Source: Pseudomonas sp. B28(2017) (GTDB taxonomy: Bacteria > Pseudomonadota > Gammaproteobacteria > Pseudomonadales > Pseudomonadaceae). Taken from it: a DNA stretch of 64,000 nucleotides. Below the pieces are notes generated by a model that was not told the DNA's origin, ran no database searches, and was given only the letters and a program-made list of their open reading frames with translations. Of the stretch, positions 27,873 to 36,811 are shown piece after piece. How positions within the stretch are numbered: the first letter of the stretch is position 1; the number at the start of each line of letters is the position of its first letter. A program made the translations under genes and the position numbers. Location: positions 62,001 to 126,000 of the forward strand of contig NZ_NEJH01000011.1 in NCBI RefSeq assembly GCF_002113025.1, read 5' to 3'.

Positions 27873-29726
27873 TCAGACCGCTACCAGCACGACGGCGCCG
27901 ATAACCAGTACGGCACCAGCAGCCATCGAGGCGGCGTACCAACGCAGTTGACCGGTCTCGGTACGGCTCAGGGCGGTGTGACCGCCTTTGGCCATACGCG
28001 GGATCAGACCGATGGTCTGGTCCAGCGGGTCTTTGCGCAGGATGTGGTTGATCGCCAGGTATGGCTTGACGAACAGTTTGTCGTAGATCCAGTCGAAGCC
28101 CCAGGCAGCGAACCACCAGGCCGACAGGATACGGCCGATGCCGCTGTTGGCGATGGCGGTGACGAAGCGACGCTTGCCGAGGAACAGCAGTGCGGCCAGC
28201 AGGATGCCGGAAAGGGCGATGGCGCCCGAGGCGATTTCCAGGCTGTGCTTGGCTTCGCCGCCGGCATGGCCGACGCTTTCCGGCAGTACGCCGTGAAGTG
28301 GTGGAACGATCATCGCGCCGATGGCGGTGGACAATACGATCAGCACCGACAGTGGCAGCCAGTGGGCGATGCCGTGACCGGCGTGGGCTTCGGTCTTCGC
28401 TTCACCGTGGAACGCGATGAAGATCAGGCGGAAGGTGTACAGCGAGGTCATGAACGCGCCGACCAGGCCCGCATACAGCAGACCGTGGTTGCCGCTGGCG
28501 AACGCTTCCCAGAGGATTTCGTCCTTGGAGTAGAAGCCTGCGGTTACAAGAGGCAGGGCCGCGAGGGCCGCGCCGCCGACGATGAAGCTGGCGTAGGCCA
28601 GTGGCAGTTTCTTCCACAGACCGCCCATCTTGAAGATGTCCTGCTCGTGGTGGCAGGCAACGATCACCGCACCGGAAGCAAGGAACAACAGGGCCTTGAA
28701 GAAGGCGTGGGTCATCAGGTGGAAGATCGCGCCATCCCAGGCACCGACGCCCAGGGCCAGGAACATGTAGCCGATCTGGCTCATGGTCGAGTAGGCGAGG
28801 ATACGCTTGATGTCGGTCTGAACCAGAGCCGCGAAGCCGGCCAGAACCAGGGTCACGCCACCGACGATGCCGACCAGATGCAGGATTTCCGGCGCCAGGG
28901 TGAACAGGCCGTGGGTACGGGCGATCAGGTAGACACCCGCGGTCACCATGGTTGCAGCGTGGATCAGTGCCGAAACCGGAGTAGGGCCGGCCATCGCGTC
29001 CGCCAGCCAGGTTTGCAGCGGCAGTTGCGCGGATTTACCGACAGCGCCGCCCAGCAGCATCAGGGTGGCCAGGACCATCCAGATATTGCCGGCCTGGAAT
29101 TTCTGCGGTGCCAGCACCAGCAGTTCCTGAACGTTCAGCGTGCCCAGTTGGGCAAACAGGATGAACAGGCCGATGGCCATGAACACGTCACCGATACGGG
29201 TCACGATGAAGGCCTTGAGTGCCGCGTTACCGTTGTTGCGGTTGCTGTAGTAGAAACCGATCAACAGGTACGAGCACAGGCCCACGCCTTCCCAGCCGAA
29301 GTACAGGAACAACAGGTTATCGCCCAGCACCAGGAACAGCATGCTGGCGATAAACAGGTTGGTGTACGCGAAGAAACGCGAGTAGCCGTCTTCACCGCGC
29401 ATGTACCAGGAAGCGAACAGGTGGATCAGGAAGCCGACGCCGACCACCACACCAAGCATGGTCAGGGACAGACCATCCAGGTACAGCGCGAAGTTCGGCG
29501 TGAAGCCTTCCACCGCCATCCACTGCCACAACACCAGGGTGTAGTGACCGCCTTCCGGTGGTGCGACGTTGAATTGCCAGATCACGTAAGCCGCGACGAT
29601 GGCAGACAAGCCGACGGAACCGACGCCGATCAGCGCCGACAGGTTTTCCGAGAGGCGGCCGCGAGAAAACGCCAGCAGCAGGAAACCTATGAGAGGGAAC
29701 AGGAAAGTCAGATAGAGAAGATTCAT
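27873..29726 (-). CDS. nuoL: NADH-quinone oxidoreductase subunit L
   Basis: 617 residues (E. coli 613). About 16 helices, including FYFGWEGVGLCSYLLIGFYY (key Glu), the KSAQLPLQTWLADAMAGPTPVSALIHAATMVTAGVYL region (Lys and HAATMV motif) and the long amphipathic lateral helix near the C-terminus (EKxxKPYLAIN-like FVKPYLAINHILRKDPLD). It is the most distal proton pump subunit. Its ATG overlaps the nuoK stop (ATGA at 29723-29726). Confidence 0.97.
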   Translation of the reverse strand: MNLLYLTFLFPLIGFLLLAFSRGRLSENLSALIGVGSVGLSAIVAAYVIWQFNVAPPEGGHYTLVLWQWMAVEGFTPNFALYLDGLSLTMLGVVVGVGFLIHLFASWYMRGEDGYSRFFAYTNLFIASMLFLVLGDNLLFLYFGWEGVGLCSYLLIGFYYSNRNNGNAALKAFIVTRIGDVFMAIGLFILFAQLGTLNVQELLVLAPQKFQAGNIWMVLATLMLLGGAVGKSAQLPLQTWLADAMAGPTPVSALIHAATMVTAGVYLIARTHGLFTLAPEILHLVGIVGGVTLVLAGFAALVQTDIKRILAYSTMSQIGYMFLALGVGAWDGAIFHLMTHAFFKALLFLASGAVIVACHHEQDIFKMGGLWKKLPLAYASFIVGGAALAALPLVTAGFYSKDEILWEAFASGNHGLLYAGLVGAFMTSLYTFRLIFIAFHGEAKTEAHAGHGIAHWLPLSVLIVLSTAIGAMIVPPLHGVLPESVGHAGGEAKHSLEIASGAIALSGILLAALLFLGKRRFVTAIANSGIGRILSAWWFAAWGFDWIYDKLFVKPYLAINHILRKDPLDQTIGLIPRMAKGGHTALSRTETGQLRWYAASMAAGAVLVIGAVVLVAV

Positions 29727-30031
29727 CCGCGCATCTCACTGGCAGCGTCGATATCGAGCGTGTGGAAGCGGCGATACAGTTGCAGCAGGATCGCCAGGCC
29801 AATACTGGCCTCGGCGGCTGCCAGGCTGATCACCAGGATGAACATGATCTGTCCATCCGGTTGCGCCCAGCGGCTACCGGCAACGATGAACGCCAAAGCG
29901 GAGGCATTCATCATGACCTCCAGGCTCATCAGCACGAAGAGGATGTTGCGGCGGACCATCAGGCCGACCAGGCCGAGGCAGAACAGGATGCCGGCAACCG
30001 CCAGACCATGCTCCATGGGGATAGCAGGCAT
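29723..30031 (-). CDS. nuoK: NADH-quinone oxidoreductase subunit K
   Basis: 102 residues from the ATG at 30031. An in-frame ATG two codons earlier (30037) overlaps the nuoJ stop, but AAGGAG is only 2 nt from it and 8 nt from 30031, which favours the later start. Three helices with the conserved glutamates in VLMSLEVMMNASALAF and LAAAEASIGLAIL, both needed for proton transfer between NuoJ and NuoN. Confidence 0.95.
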   Translation of the reverse strand: MPAIPMEHGLAVAGILFCLGLVGLMVRRNILFVLMSLEVMMNASALAFIVAGSRWAQPDGQIMFILVISLAAAEASIGLAILLQLYRRFHTLDIDAASEMRG

Positions 30032-30033
30032 CG

Positions 30034-30537
30034 TCATTGCTCCTTGGCTTCGTTACGGCCCAGATGGAACGCCGTGACGGCTGCGGCGAGCAGCAGCATC
30101 GAGGCGAGTTCGACCACCAGCAGGTAAGGACCGAACAGGCTGATGCCCACGGCCTTGGCGTCTACGGTGGTGTGACCGACGGCCTGGCCGCTCTGGTGGG
30201 AGAACAGCACATACAGCAGTTCCACCAGCAGCAGCGCGGCGAGGGCGACCGGGCCGCCCCAGATACCGGGCTTGAGCCAGACGCGCTCTTGCTGAACCGA
30301 GGCCGGGCCCAGGTTCAGCATCATTACCACGAACACGAACAGCACCATGATGGCGCCAGCGTAGGCGATCACTTCCAGTACACCGGCAAACGGCGCGCCG
30401 AGGGCGAAGAACGTCATCGCCACGGCGATCAACGAAATGATCAGGTAGAGCAGGGCGTGCACAGGGTTGGTGTTGGTGATCACGCGAAGCGTGGACACCA
30501 CAGCGATACCCGATGCGAAATAGAAAGCGAATTCCAT
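30034..30537 (-). CDS. nuoJ: NADH-quinone oxidoreductase subunit J
   Basis: 167 residues. Five predicted helices; the third carries the conserved glycine-rich VIAYAGAIMVLFVFVVMMLN segment, whose pi-bulge rotates during catalysis in known structures. It joins the quinone-site modules to the antiporter subunits. It ends four bases before the usable nuoK start and follows nuoI by 9 bp. Confidence 0.95.
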   Translation of the reverse strand: MEFAFYFASGIAVVSTLRVITNTNPVHALLYLIISLIAVAMTFFALGAPFAGVLEVIAYAGAIMVLFVFVVMMLNLGPASVQQERVWLKPGIWGGPVALAALLLVELLYVLFSHQSGQAVGHTTVDAKAVGISLFGPYLLVVELASMLLLAAAVTAFHLGRNEAKEQ

Positions 30538-30546
30538 CTTTCTTCC

Positions 30547-31092
30547 TTAAGGCAGCAAGCTCTTCACGTTGACCGGTTCGGCTTCATTTTGCGCGGAGCC
30601 TTTCGGCTTCCCGGCAATCGCCATACCTGCAACACGATAGAAGTTGTAATCAGGGTTTTTGCCGGGGCCGGAGATCAGCAGATCTTCTTTCTCGTAAACC
30701 AGGTCCTGACGTTTGAACTCGGCCATTTCGAAATCCGGTGTCAGCTGGATTGCGGTGGTCGGGCAGGCTTCCTCGCAGAGGCCGCAGAAAATGCAGCGCG
30801 AGAAGTTGATGCGGAAGAAGTCCGGGTACCAGCGACCGTCTTCGGTTTCAGCTTTCTGCAGCGAGATGCAACCGACCGGGCACGCCACGGCGCACAGGTT
30901 GCAGGCTACGCAACGCTCTTCGCCGTCGGGGTCGCGGGTCAGGACGATACGCCCACGGTAGCGCGGCGGCAGGTAGACCGGTTCCTCCGGGTACTGCAGC
31001 GTGTCACGCTTGCGGAAGGCGTGGCCGAAGATCATCACCAGGCTGCGAAGCTGGGTGTAGAGGCCATGCACGATGTCAAAAATGTACTTCAT
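30547..31092 (-). CDS. nuoI: NADH-quinone oxidoreductase subunit I (two 4Fe-4S clusters)
   Basis: 181 residues (E. coli 180). Two ferredoxin-type motifs are intact: CVACNLCAVACP (about 61-72) and CIFCGLCEEACP (about 100-111), which bind clusters N6a and N6b on the path to N2. An N-terminal amphipathic helix (MKYIFDIVHGLYTQLRSL) anchors it to the membrane arm. Confidence 0.97.
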   Translation of the reverse strand: MKYIFDIVHGLYTQLRSLVMIFGHAFRKRDTLQYPEEPVYLPPRYRGRIVLTRDPDGEERCVACNLCAVACPVGCISLQKAETEDGRWYPDFFRINFSRCIFCGLCEEACPTTAIQLTPDFEMAEFKRQDLVYEKEDLLISGPGKNPDYNFYRVAGMAIAGKPKGSAQNEAEPVNVKSLLP

Positions 31093-31104
31093 GATTCTCT
31101 ATCC

Positions 31105-32112
31105 TCACTGAGCCGCGACGGCGGGCGTGTCGAGCAACACGATCGCAGCGGTCACCAGCATGTTGACGAGGGTCAGCGGCAGGCAGAACTTCCAGCTGAA
31201 ATCCATCACTTGGTCATACCGTGGGCGCGGAATCGAAGCGCGCAACAGGATGAAGATCATGATGAAGAACGCGGTTTTCAGTGCGAACCAGATGAACGGG
31301 ATCTGTGGCAGGATGCCGAACGGACCGTGCCAGCCACCGAAGAACAAGGTCACCAGCAGTGCCGAAATCAACACGATGCCGATGTACTCACCCACGAAGA
31401 ACATGCCCCATTTCATGCCGGCGTATTCAATGTGGTAACCGTCGGCCAGTTCCTGTTCCGCTTCCGGCTGGTCGAACGGGTGACGGTGAGTCACGGCCAC
31501 GCCAGCGATGAAGAAGGTCAGGAAACCGAAGATCTGCGGAATGATGAACCACAGATGCTGGGCCTGGTAGTCGACGATGTCGCGCATGTTGAACGAGCCG
31601 GCCTGGATCACGATGCCCATCAGCGACAGGCCCATGAACACTTCGTACGACACGGTCTGTGCCGAGGCACGCAAGCTGCCCAGCAGGGCGAACTTGTTGT
31701 TGCTCGACCAACCGGCGAACAGCACCGCGTAGACCGACAGACCGGCCATGGCGAAGAAGAACAGGATACCGATGTTCAGGTCCGCCACGCCCCAGGTCGG
31801 GGTGATCGGGATGATCGCGAAGGCAATCAGCAGGGCGCTCATGGCCACGACTGGTGCCAGGGTGAAGATCATCTTGTCGGCGAACGGCGGCGTCCAGTCT
31901 TCCTTGAAGAACATTTTGATCATGTCGGCAGCGATCTGGAACGCACCGAACGGACCCACGCGGTTCGGGCCGTAACGGTCCTGCCAGAGGGCGAGCAAGC
32001 GACGCTCGACCCAGCTGAGCAGGGCGCCGCAGATCACCACGGCAAGCAGGATCACCACGGCCTTGAGGACCGCGATGATGATGTCGATCACTTCAGGAGT
32101 GAACCAGGTCAT
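31105..32112 (-). CDS. nuoH: NADH-quinone oxidoreductase subunit H
   Basis: 335 residues, about eight helices. Conserved loops at the quinone entrance are present: ERRLLALWQDRYGPNRVGPFG near the N-terminus and the Glu-rich RHPFDQPEAEQELADGYHIEYAGMKWGMF loop. It forms the base of the quinone cavity with NuoB and NuoD. The start overlaps the nuoG stop (32109-32112). Confidence 0.97.
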   Translation of the reverse strand: MTWFTPEVIDIIIAVLKAVVILLAVVICGALLSWVERRLLALWQDRYGPNRVGPFGAFQIAADMIKMFFKEDWTPPFADKMIFTLAPVVAMSALLIAFAIIPITPTWGVADLNIGILFFFAMAGLSVYAVLFAGWSSNNKFALLGSLRASAQTVSYEVFMGLSLMGIVIQAGSFNMRDIVDYQAQHLWFIIPQIFGFLTFFIAGVAVTHRHPFDQPEAEQELADGYHIEYAGMKWGMFFVGEYIGIVLISALLVTLFFGGWHGPFGILPQIPFIWFALKTAFFIMIFILLRASIPRPRYDQVMDFSWKFCLPLTLVNMLVTAAIVLLDTPAVAAQ

Positions 32113-34823
32113 TGAGCTGCCTCCTGCAGACCGTCAACGGATTTGCCAAAGATTGCTGGCGGAATGCCGGCGATGCCCGCAGGCAGTGCCACCAGGCCGG
32201 CGCCCAGCTCTTCATTGATGCGCAGCGGCAGACGCAAGGTCTGGCCGGCCACGTTGAAGCTCAGCATGGCACCGTCGTTGACGCCCAAGCGGTCAGCTTC
32301 GGACTTGGCCAGTGCGACGTAGGCAGCTGGAATGCGTTCCTGAACCGGAGCGGCTTTCGAAGAGTTCTCTTCGCTGCCGAACAGGTGGAAGAACGGCACG
32401 ACCTGCCAGGTGCCCTGGGCCGGATTGAACGCGCGCGGAACACTGGCGAACCAGTTCAGCGAGTCTCCGGTGCTTTCGATCAGGCGGGTGCCCGGGTCGC
32501 CAGCGCGGATGTGACCACCGACTTCGTCCTGGAACTTGTTCCAGGCTTGCGGCGAGTTCCAGCCTGGAGACCAGGCGAATGGCACTTGCTGACGCGGTTC
32601 GGCCGAACCCGAGTAACCTTCCATCGAGAAGGCGAACGCGGTGTCCTTGTCCTGCGGGGTACGCGGTTCGTGCACGCTGATGTCGGCGCGCATGGCGGTA
32701 CGACCGGAGTAACGCAGCGGTTCGCGGGCCAGTTTCAAGCCTTTGATACGGAACGCGGAGGACGGTGCAGCGTCGACGATGGCCGCCAGCTGGGGAGTGC
32801 TCGAAGCCACGGCTGCAGTGACGTGGTCCAGTTGGGTCCAGTCGATCGGCTGATTCAGCAGGGTGGCGCGCAGGGCGTGCAGCCAGCGCCAGCCTTCGTG
32901 AACCAGGATACTGGCGTCCATGTACTGCGGGTCGAAAACCTGGAAGAAGCGCTGGGCGCGGCCTTCCTGGCTGACCAGGGTACCGTCGCCTTCAGCGAAG
33001 CTGGCGGCTGGCAGGACCAGGTGCGCGCGATCGCTGGTGGCGGTCTTCTGATGGTCGGCGACGATGACCACTTTCGCAGCGGTCAGGGCGGCATCGACAC
33101 GGGCTTTGTCGGTACGGGTGTACAGATCGTTTTCCAGCACGACGATGGCGTCGGCACGGCCGTCGATCACCGCTTGCAGCGCGGCGTCGACCGATTCACC
33201 ACCGAGCATGGCCAGGCCGAGGCTGTTGGCCTCCGGCACGATCAGGCTGATGGAACCGTTCTTCTCGCGCAGCTTCAGGGCTTTCGCAATGTTGGCAGCG
33301 GCTTCGATCAGCGCTTTGGAGCCCAGGGAAGTACCGGCGATGATCAGTGGGCGCTTGGCCGCGAGCAGGGCGTCGGCAATGCGCTTGGCCAGCTCGAGGG
33401 CCTCGGCGTCCAGGCCTTCGACGGCTGGAGCGCTGGCATCGAGGGCGTGAGCCACGGCGAAACCGATGCGGGCCAGGTCGTCGGGAGCTGCGTGAACGCA
33501 CTCTTCGGCCACGTCGTCGAGTTTGGTTTCAGCCAGGCTGGCGATGAACAGCGGGTTCAGCGCGTGCTGACCGATGTTTTTCACCGCGGCGTCGAGCCAA
33601 GGCTGGACACGCATGGCGTCGGCCATGTCTTCGGCCTTGCCCTTGACCGATTGACGCAGGGCCAGGGCCATGCGCGCAGCGGTCTGGGTCAGGTCTTCAC
33701 CGAGGACGAACACGGCGTCGTGGTCTTCGATGTCGCGCATGTTCGGCACAGGCAGCGGGCTGTCCTTGAGCACTTGCAGGACCAGGCGGATGCGCTCCAG
33801 CTCGGAAGCTTCGATACCCGAGTAGAAGTGTTCGGCACCGACCAGTTCGCGCAGCGCGTAGTTGCTTTCGAGGCTGGCGCGTGGCGAACCGATACCGACG
33901 ATGTTGCGGCCGCGCAGCAGGTCGGCGGCTTTATCCAGTGCTTCGTCCAGACTCAGTTTCGCGCCGTTGGCCAGCAGTGGCTGACGTGGGCGATCCTTGC
34001 GGTTGACATAGCCATAACCGAAACGGCCACGGTCGCACAGGAAGTACTGGTTCACCGAACCGTTATAGCGGTTTTCGATGCGACGCAGTTCGCCGTAACG
34101 CTCGCCCGGGGAGATGTTGCAACCGCTGGAGCAGCCATGGCAGATGCTCGGCGAGAACTGCATGTCCCACTTGCGGTTGTAGCGCTCGGAGTGCGTCTTG
34201 TCGGTGAACACGCCGGTCGGACAAACCTCGGTGAGGTTGCCGGAGAACTCGCTTTCCAGGGTGCCATCTTCAACGCGACCGAAGTACACGTTGTCGTGGG
34301 CGCCGTACACACCGAGGTCGGTGCCGCCGGCGTAGTCCTTGTAGAAGCGCACGCAGCGGTAGCAAGCGATGCAGCGGTTCATTTCGTGGGAAATGAACGG
34401 GCCCAGTTGCTGGTTCTGGTGGGTACGCTTGGTGAAACGGTAGCGGCGCTCGTTGTGGCCGGTCATTACCGTCATGTCTTGCAGGTGGCAGTGACCGCCT
34501 TCCTCACAGACCGGGCAGTCGTGAGGGTGGTTGGTCATCAGCCATTCAACAACACTGGCGCGGAATGCCTTGGACTCTTCATCTTCGATGGAGATCCAGG
34601 TGTTGTCGGTGGCAGGGGTCATGCAGGACATGACGATACGACCACGGGTGTCGTTCTCGTCGGTGTACTGCTTGACCGCGCACTGGCGGCAAGCGCCAAC
34701 GCTGCCAAGGGCAGGGTGCCAGCAGAAATAAGGGATATCGAGGCCTAGCGACAGACATGCCTGTAACAGGTTGTCTGCCCCATCGACTTCGAGCTCTTTG
34801 CCGTCTACGTGGATAGTGGCCAT
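32109..34823 (-). CDS. nuoG: NADH-quinone oxidoreductase subunit G (multi-cluster iron-sulfur subunit)
   Basis: 904 residues. From the N-terminus: [2Fe-2S] cysteines in CWHPALGSVGACRQC and MSCMTPA (N1b); the His-ligated N5 site HPHDCPVCEEGGHC; the N4 cysteines in CIACYRCVRFYKDYAGG; then C-x2-C-x3-C-x27-C starting at ICHGCSSGC, the extra N7 cluster known from E. coli-type enzymes. The rest is a molybdopterin-oxidoreductase-like domain without its cofactor function. It carries electrons from NuoE/F towards NuoI. It is separated from nuoF by 136 bp containing a hairpin, the largest gap in the operon. Confidence 0.97.
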   Translation of the reverse strand: MATIHVDGKELEVDGADNLLQACLSLGLDIPYFCWHPALGSVGACRQCAVKQYTDENDTRGRIVMSCMTPATDNTWISIEDEESKAFRASVVEWLMTNHPHDCPVCEEGGHCHLQDMTVMTGHNERRYRFTKRTHQNQQLGPFISHEMNRCIACYRCVRFYKDYAGGTDLGVYGAHDNVYFGRVEDGTLESEFSGNLTEVCPTGVFTDKTHSERYNRKWDMQFSPSICHGCSSGCNISPGERYGELRRIENRYNGSVNQYFLCDRGRFGYGYVNRKDRPRQPLLANGAKLSLDEALDKAADLLRGRNIVGIGSPRASLESNYALRELVGAEHFYSGIEASELERIRLVLQVLKDSPLPVPNMRDIEDHDAVFVLGEDLTQTAARMALALRQSVKGKAEDMADAMRVQPWLDAAVKNIGQHALNPLFIASLAETKLDDVAEECVHAAPDDLARIGFAVAHALDASAPAVEGLDAEALELAKRIADALLAAKRPLIIAGTSLGSKALIEAAANIAKALKLREKNGSISLIVPEANSLGLAMLGGESVDAALQAVIDGRADAIVVLENDLYTRTDKARVDAALTAAKVVIVADHQKTATSDRAHLVLPAASFAEGDGTLVSQEGRAQRFFQVFDPQYMDASILVHEGWRWLHALRATLLNQPIDWTQLDHVTAAVASSTPQLAAIVDAAPSSAFRIKGLKLAREPLRYSGRTAMRADISVHEPRTPQDKDTAFAFSMEGYSGSAEPRQQVPFAWSPGWNSPQAWNKFQDEVGGHIRAGDPGTRLIESTGDSLNWFASVPRAFNPAQGTWQVVPFFHLFGSEENSSKAAPVQERIPAAYVALAKSEADRLGVNDGAMLSFNVAGQTLRLPLRINEELGAGLVALPAGIAGIPPAIFGKSVDGLQEAAQ

Positions 34824-34959
34824 GGTTCAAAGTTCTTCGTTGGCCCGGTGTCAGCGGGCGTGGCTAATGGAATCTTGTCATTCGCGTGAATCAACACAGC
34901 CGCTTGCGGCGTCATCACACGAAAGGCGAAGGGCACGGACCCTTCGCCTTTTTAAGCAT
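34824..34959 (-). other. Intercistronic hairpin between nuoF and nuoG
   Basis: A perfect 12-bp stem, AAAGGCGAAGGG (34922-34933) and CCCTTCGCCTTT (34940-34951), has a 6-nt loop. In the direction of nuo transcription it is followed by only three Ts, then GC-mixed sequence, so it is at best a leaky terminator. On the opposite strand it has five Ts. It could modulate or protect mRNA segments. Confidence 0.75.
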
Positions 34960-36315
34960 TTACGCGCCGACTACGATCGGCCTTGCCAGAGGCGGGACGG
35001 CGGCGCTGACAGGCGCGATGCCGGCTTCGAACTCTGGACGGAAGTATTTGATTGCGCTGCCCAACGGCTCCACGGCGCCCGGTGCGTGAGCACAGAAGGT
35101 CTTGCCCGGGCCGAGGAAACCGACCAGACCCAGCAGGGTCTCGATGTCGCCTGGCTGGCCTTCGCCGTTCTCGATGGCCATCAGGAGCTTGACGCTCCAT
35201 GGCAAGCCATCACGGCACGGGGTGCAGAAACCACAGGATTCGCGAGCGAAGAATTGCTCCATGTTGCGCAGCAGGGACACCATGTTGATGCTGTCGTCCA
35301 CCGCCATCGCCAGGCCAGTACCCATACGGGTGCCTACCTTGGCGATGCCGCCGGCGTACATTTGAGCGTCCAGGTGCTCCGGCAACAGGAAGCCGGTACC
35401 GGCGCCACCAGGCTGCCAGCACTTGAGCTTGTAACCGTCGCGCATGCCACCGGCGTAGTCTTCGAACAGCTCGCGAGCGGTGACGCCGAATGGCAGTTCC
35501 CACAGGCCCGGGTTCTTCACCTTGCCGGAGAAGCCCATGAGCTTGGTGCCCATGTCGTCGCTGCCTTCGCGGGCCAACGATTTGTACCAGTCCACGCCGT
35601 CGGCAATGATCGCCGGGACGTTGCAGAGGGTTTCAACGTTGTTCACGCAAGTCGGCTTGCCCCACACGCCCACGGCGGCAGGGAAGGGCGGCTTGGAGCG
35701 CGGGTTGGCGCGACGGCCTTCGAGGGAGTTGATCAGTGCGGTTTCTTCACCGCAGATGTAACGCCCGGCACCGGTGTGGACGAACAGCTCGAAATCGAAC
35801 CCACTGCCCAAAATGTTTTTACCCAGCAGCCCCGCTGCCTTGGCTTCTTCCACGGCACGGTTCAAGTGCCTGGCGGCGGTGGTGTATTCGCCACGCAGGA
35901 AGATGTAGCCACGGTAGGTTTTCAGTGCGCGGGCACTGATCAGCATGCCTTCGATCAGCAGATGGGGCAGTTGCTCCATCAGCATGCGGTCTTTCCAGGT
36001 GTTCGGCTCCATTTCATCCGCGTTGCACAGCAGGTAGCGGATGTTGATGGATTCGTCCTTGGGCATCAGGCCCCATTTCACGCCAGTGGGGAAGCCGGCA
36101 CCGCCGCGACCCTTGAGGCCGGAATCCTTCACGGTCTGGACGATGTCGTCCTGGGCCATGTCGGCGAAGGCCTTGCGCGCTGCGGCGTAACCGCTCTTGG
36201 CCTGGTACTCGTCAAGCCAGACGGGTTCGCCGTCGTCACGCAGGCGCCAGGTGAGCGGGTGAGTCTCGGCCGAACGCTTGATGCGGTTGGCAGGACCGAA
36301 GGAAGTCAGGGTCAT
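34960..36315 (-). CDS. nuoF: NADH-quinone oxidoreductase subunit F (NADH and FMN site)
   Basis: 451 residues (E. coli 445). The glycine-rich nucleotide sites are GLKGRGGAGFPTGVKW (about 61-76) and the FMN-contacting GAGRYICGEETALINSLEG. The N3 cluster cysteines are ESCGFCTPCRDG plus a later Cys in GKTFCAHAPGA. It oxidises NADH and passes electrons to N3. It overlaps nuoE by 4 bp. Confidence 0.97.
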   Translation of the reverse strand: MTLTSFGPANRIKRSAETHPLTWRLRDDGEPVWLDEYQAKSGYAAARKAFADMAQDDIVQTVKDSGLKGRGGAGFPTGVKWGLMPKDESINIRYLLCNADEMEPNTWKDRMLMEQLPHLLIEGMLISARALKTYRGYIFLRGEYTTAARHLNRAVEEAKAAGLLGKNILGSGFDFELFVHTGAGRYICGEETALINSLEGRRANPRSKPPFPAAVGVWGKPTCVNNVETLCNVPAIIADGVDWYKSLAREGSDDMGTKLMGFSGKVKNPGLWELPFGVTARELFEDYAGGMRDGYKLKCWQPGGAGTGFLLPEHLDAQMYAGGIAKVGTRMGTGLAMAVDDSINMVSLLRNMEQFFARESCGFCTPCRDGLPWSVKLLMAIENGEGQPGDIETLLGLVGFLGPGKTFCAHAPGAVEPLGSAIKYFRPEFEAGIAPVSAAVPPLARPIVVGA

Positions 36316-36809
36316 ACGTAGCCCTCGAGCAATTTGGCAACGCCTGCTGGCTGAACATCACCGAAAGTGTCGTCGTCGATCATCAACGCCGGTGCCTTGT
36401 CGCAGTTGCCGAGGCAGCAGACCGGCAGCAGGGTGAAACGACCGTCGGCGGTGGTCTGACCCAAGCCGATGCCCAGTTTGCTCTGGATTTCGCTGACCAC
36501 CGACTCGTGCCCGCCGATGTAGCAGACCATGCTGTCGCAGACGCGAATGATGTGGCGGCCGACCGGCTGACGGAAGATCTGGCTGTAGAACGTCGCCACG
36601 CCTTCAACGTCGCTGGCCGGGATGCCGAGGATCTCGCCGATGGCGTACAGGGCGCCGTCCGGCACCCAGCCGCGCTCCTTCTGGACGATCTTCAGGGCTT
36701 CGATGGACGCCGCGCGCGGGTCTTCGTAGTGATGCAACTCGTGCTCGATGGCCGAGCGCTCGGTTTCGCTCAAGGCGAAACGGTCTGTCTGGATAAGCGT
36801 GCTGTTCAT
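36312..36809 (-). CDS. nuoE: NADH-quinone oxidoreductase subunit E
   Basis: 165 residues (E. coli 166). Thioredoxin-like [2Fe-2S] protein with the N1a ligands in CDSMVCYIGG (C-x4-C) and CCLGNCDKAPAL (C-x3-C). It partners NuoF in the NADH-dehydrogenase module. Two bases separate it from nuoCD. Confidence 0.97.
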   Translation of the reverse strand: MNSTLIQTDRFALSETERSAIEHELHHYEDPRAASIEALKIVQKERGWVPDGALYAIGEILGIPASDVEGVATFYSQIFRQPVGRHIIRVCDSMVCYIGGHESVVSEIQSKLGIGLGQTTADGRFTLLPVCCLGNCDKAPALMIDDDTFGDVQPAGVAKLLEGYV

Positions 36810-36811
36810 GC

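Noticed and set aside
24851..34748. Very long open frames (up to 878 codons) on the plus strand opposite the nuo genes
   Set aside because: They mirror the codon structure of the GC-rich nuo genes, have compositions full of Gln, His, Arg and Gly, no recognisable domains and no ribosome-binding sites.
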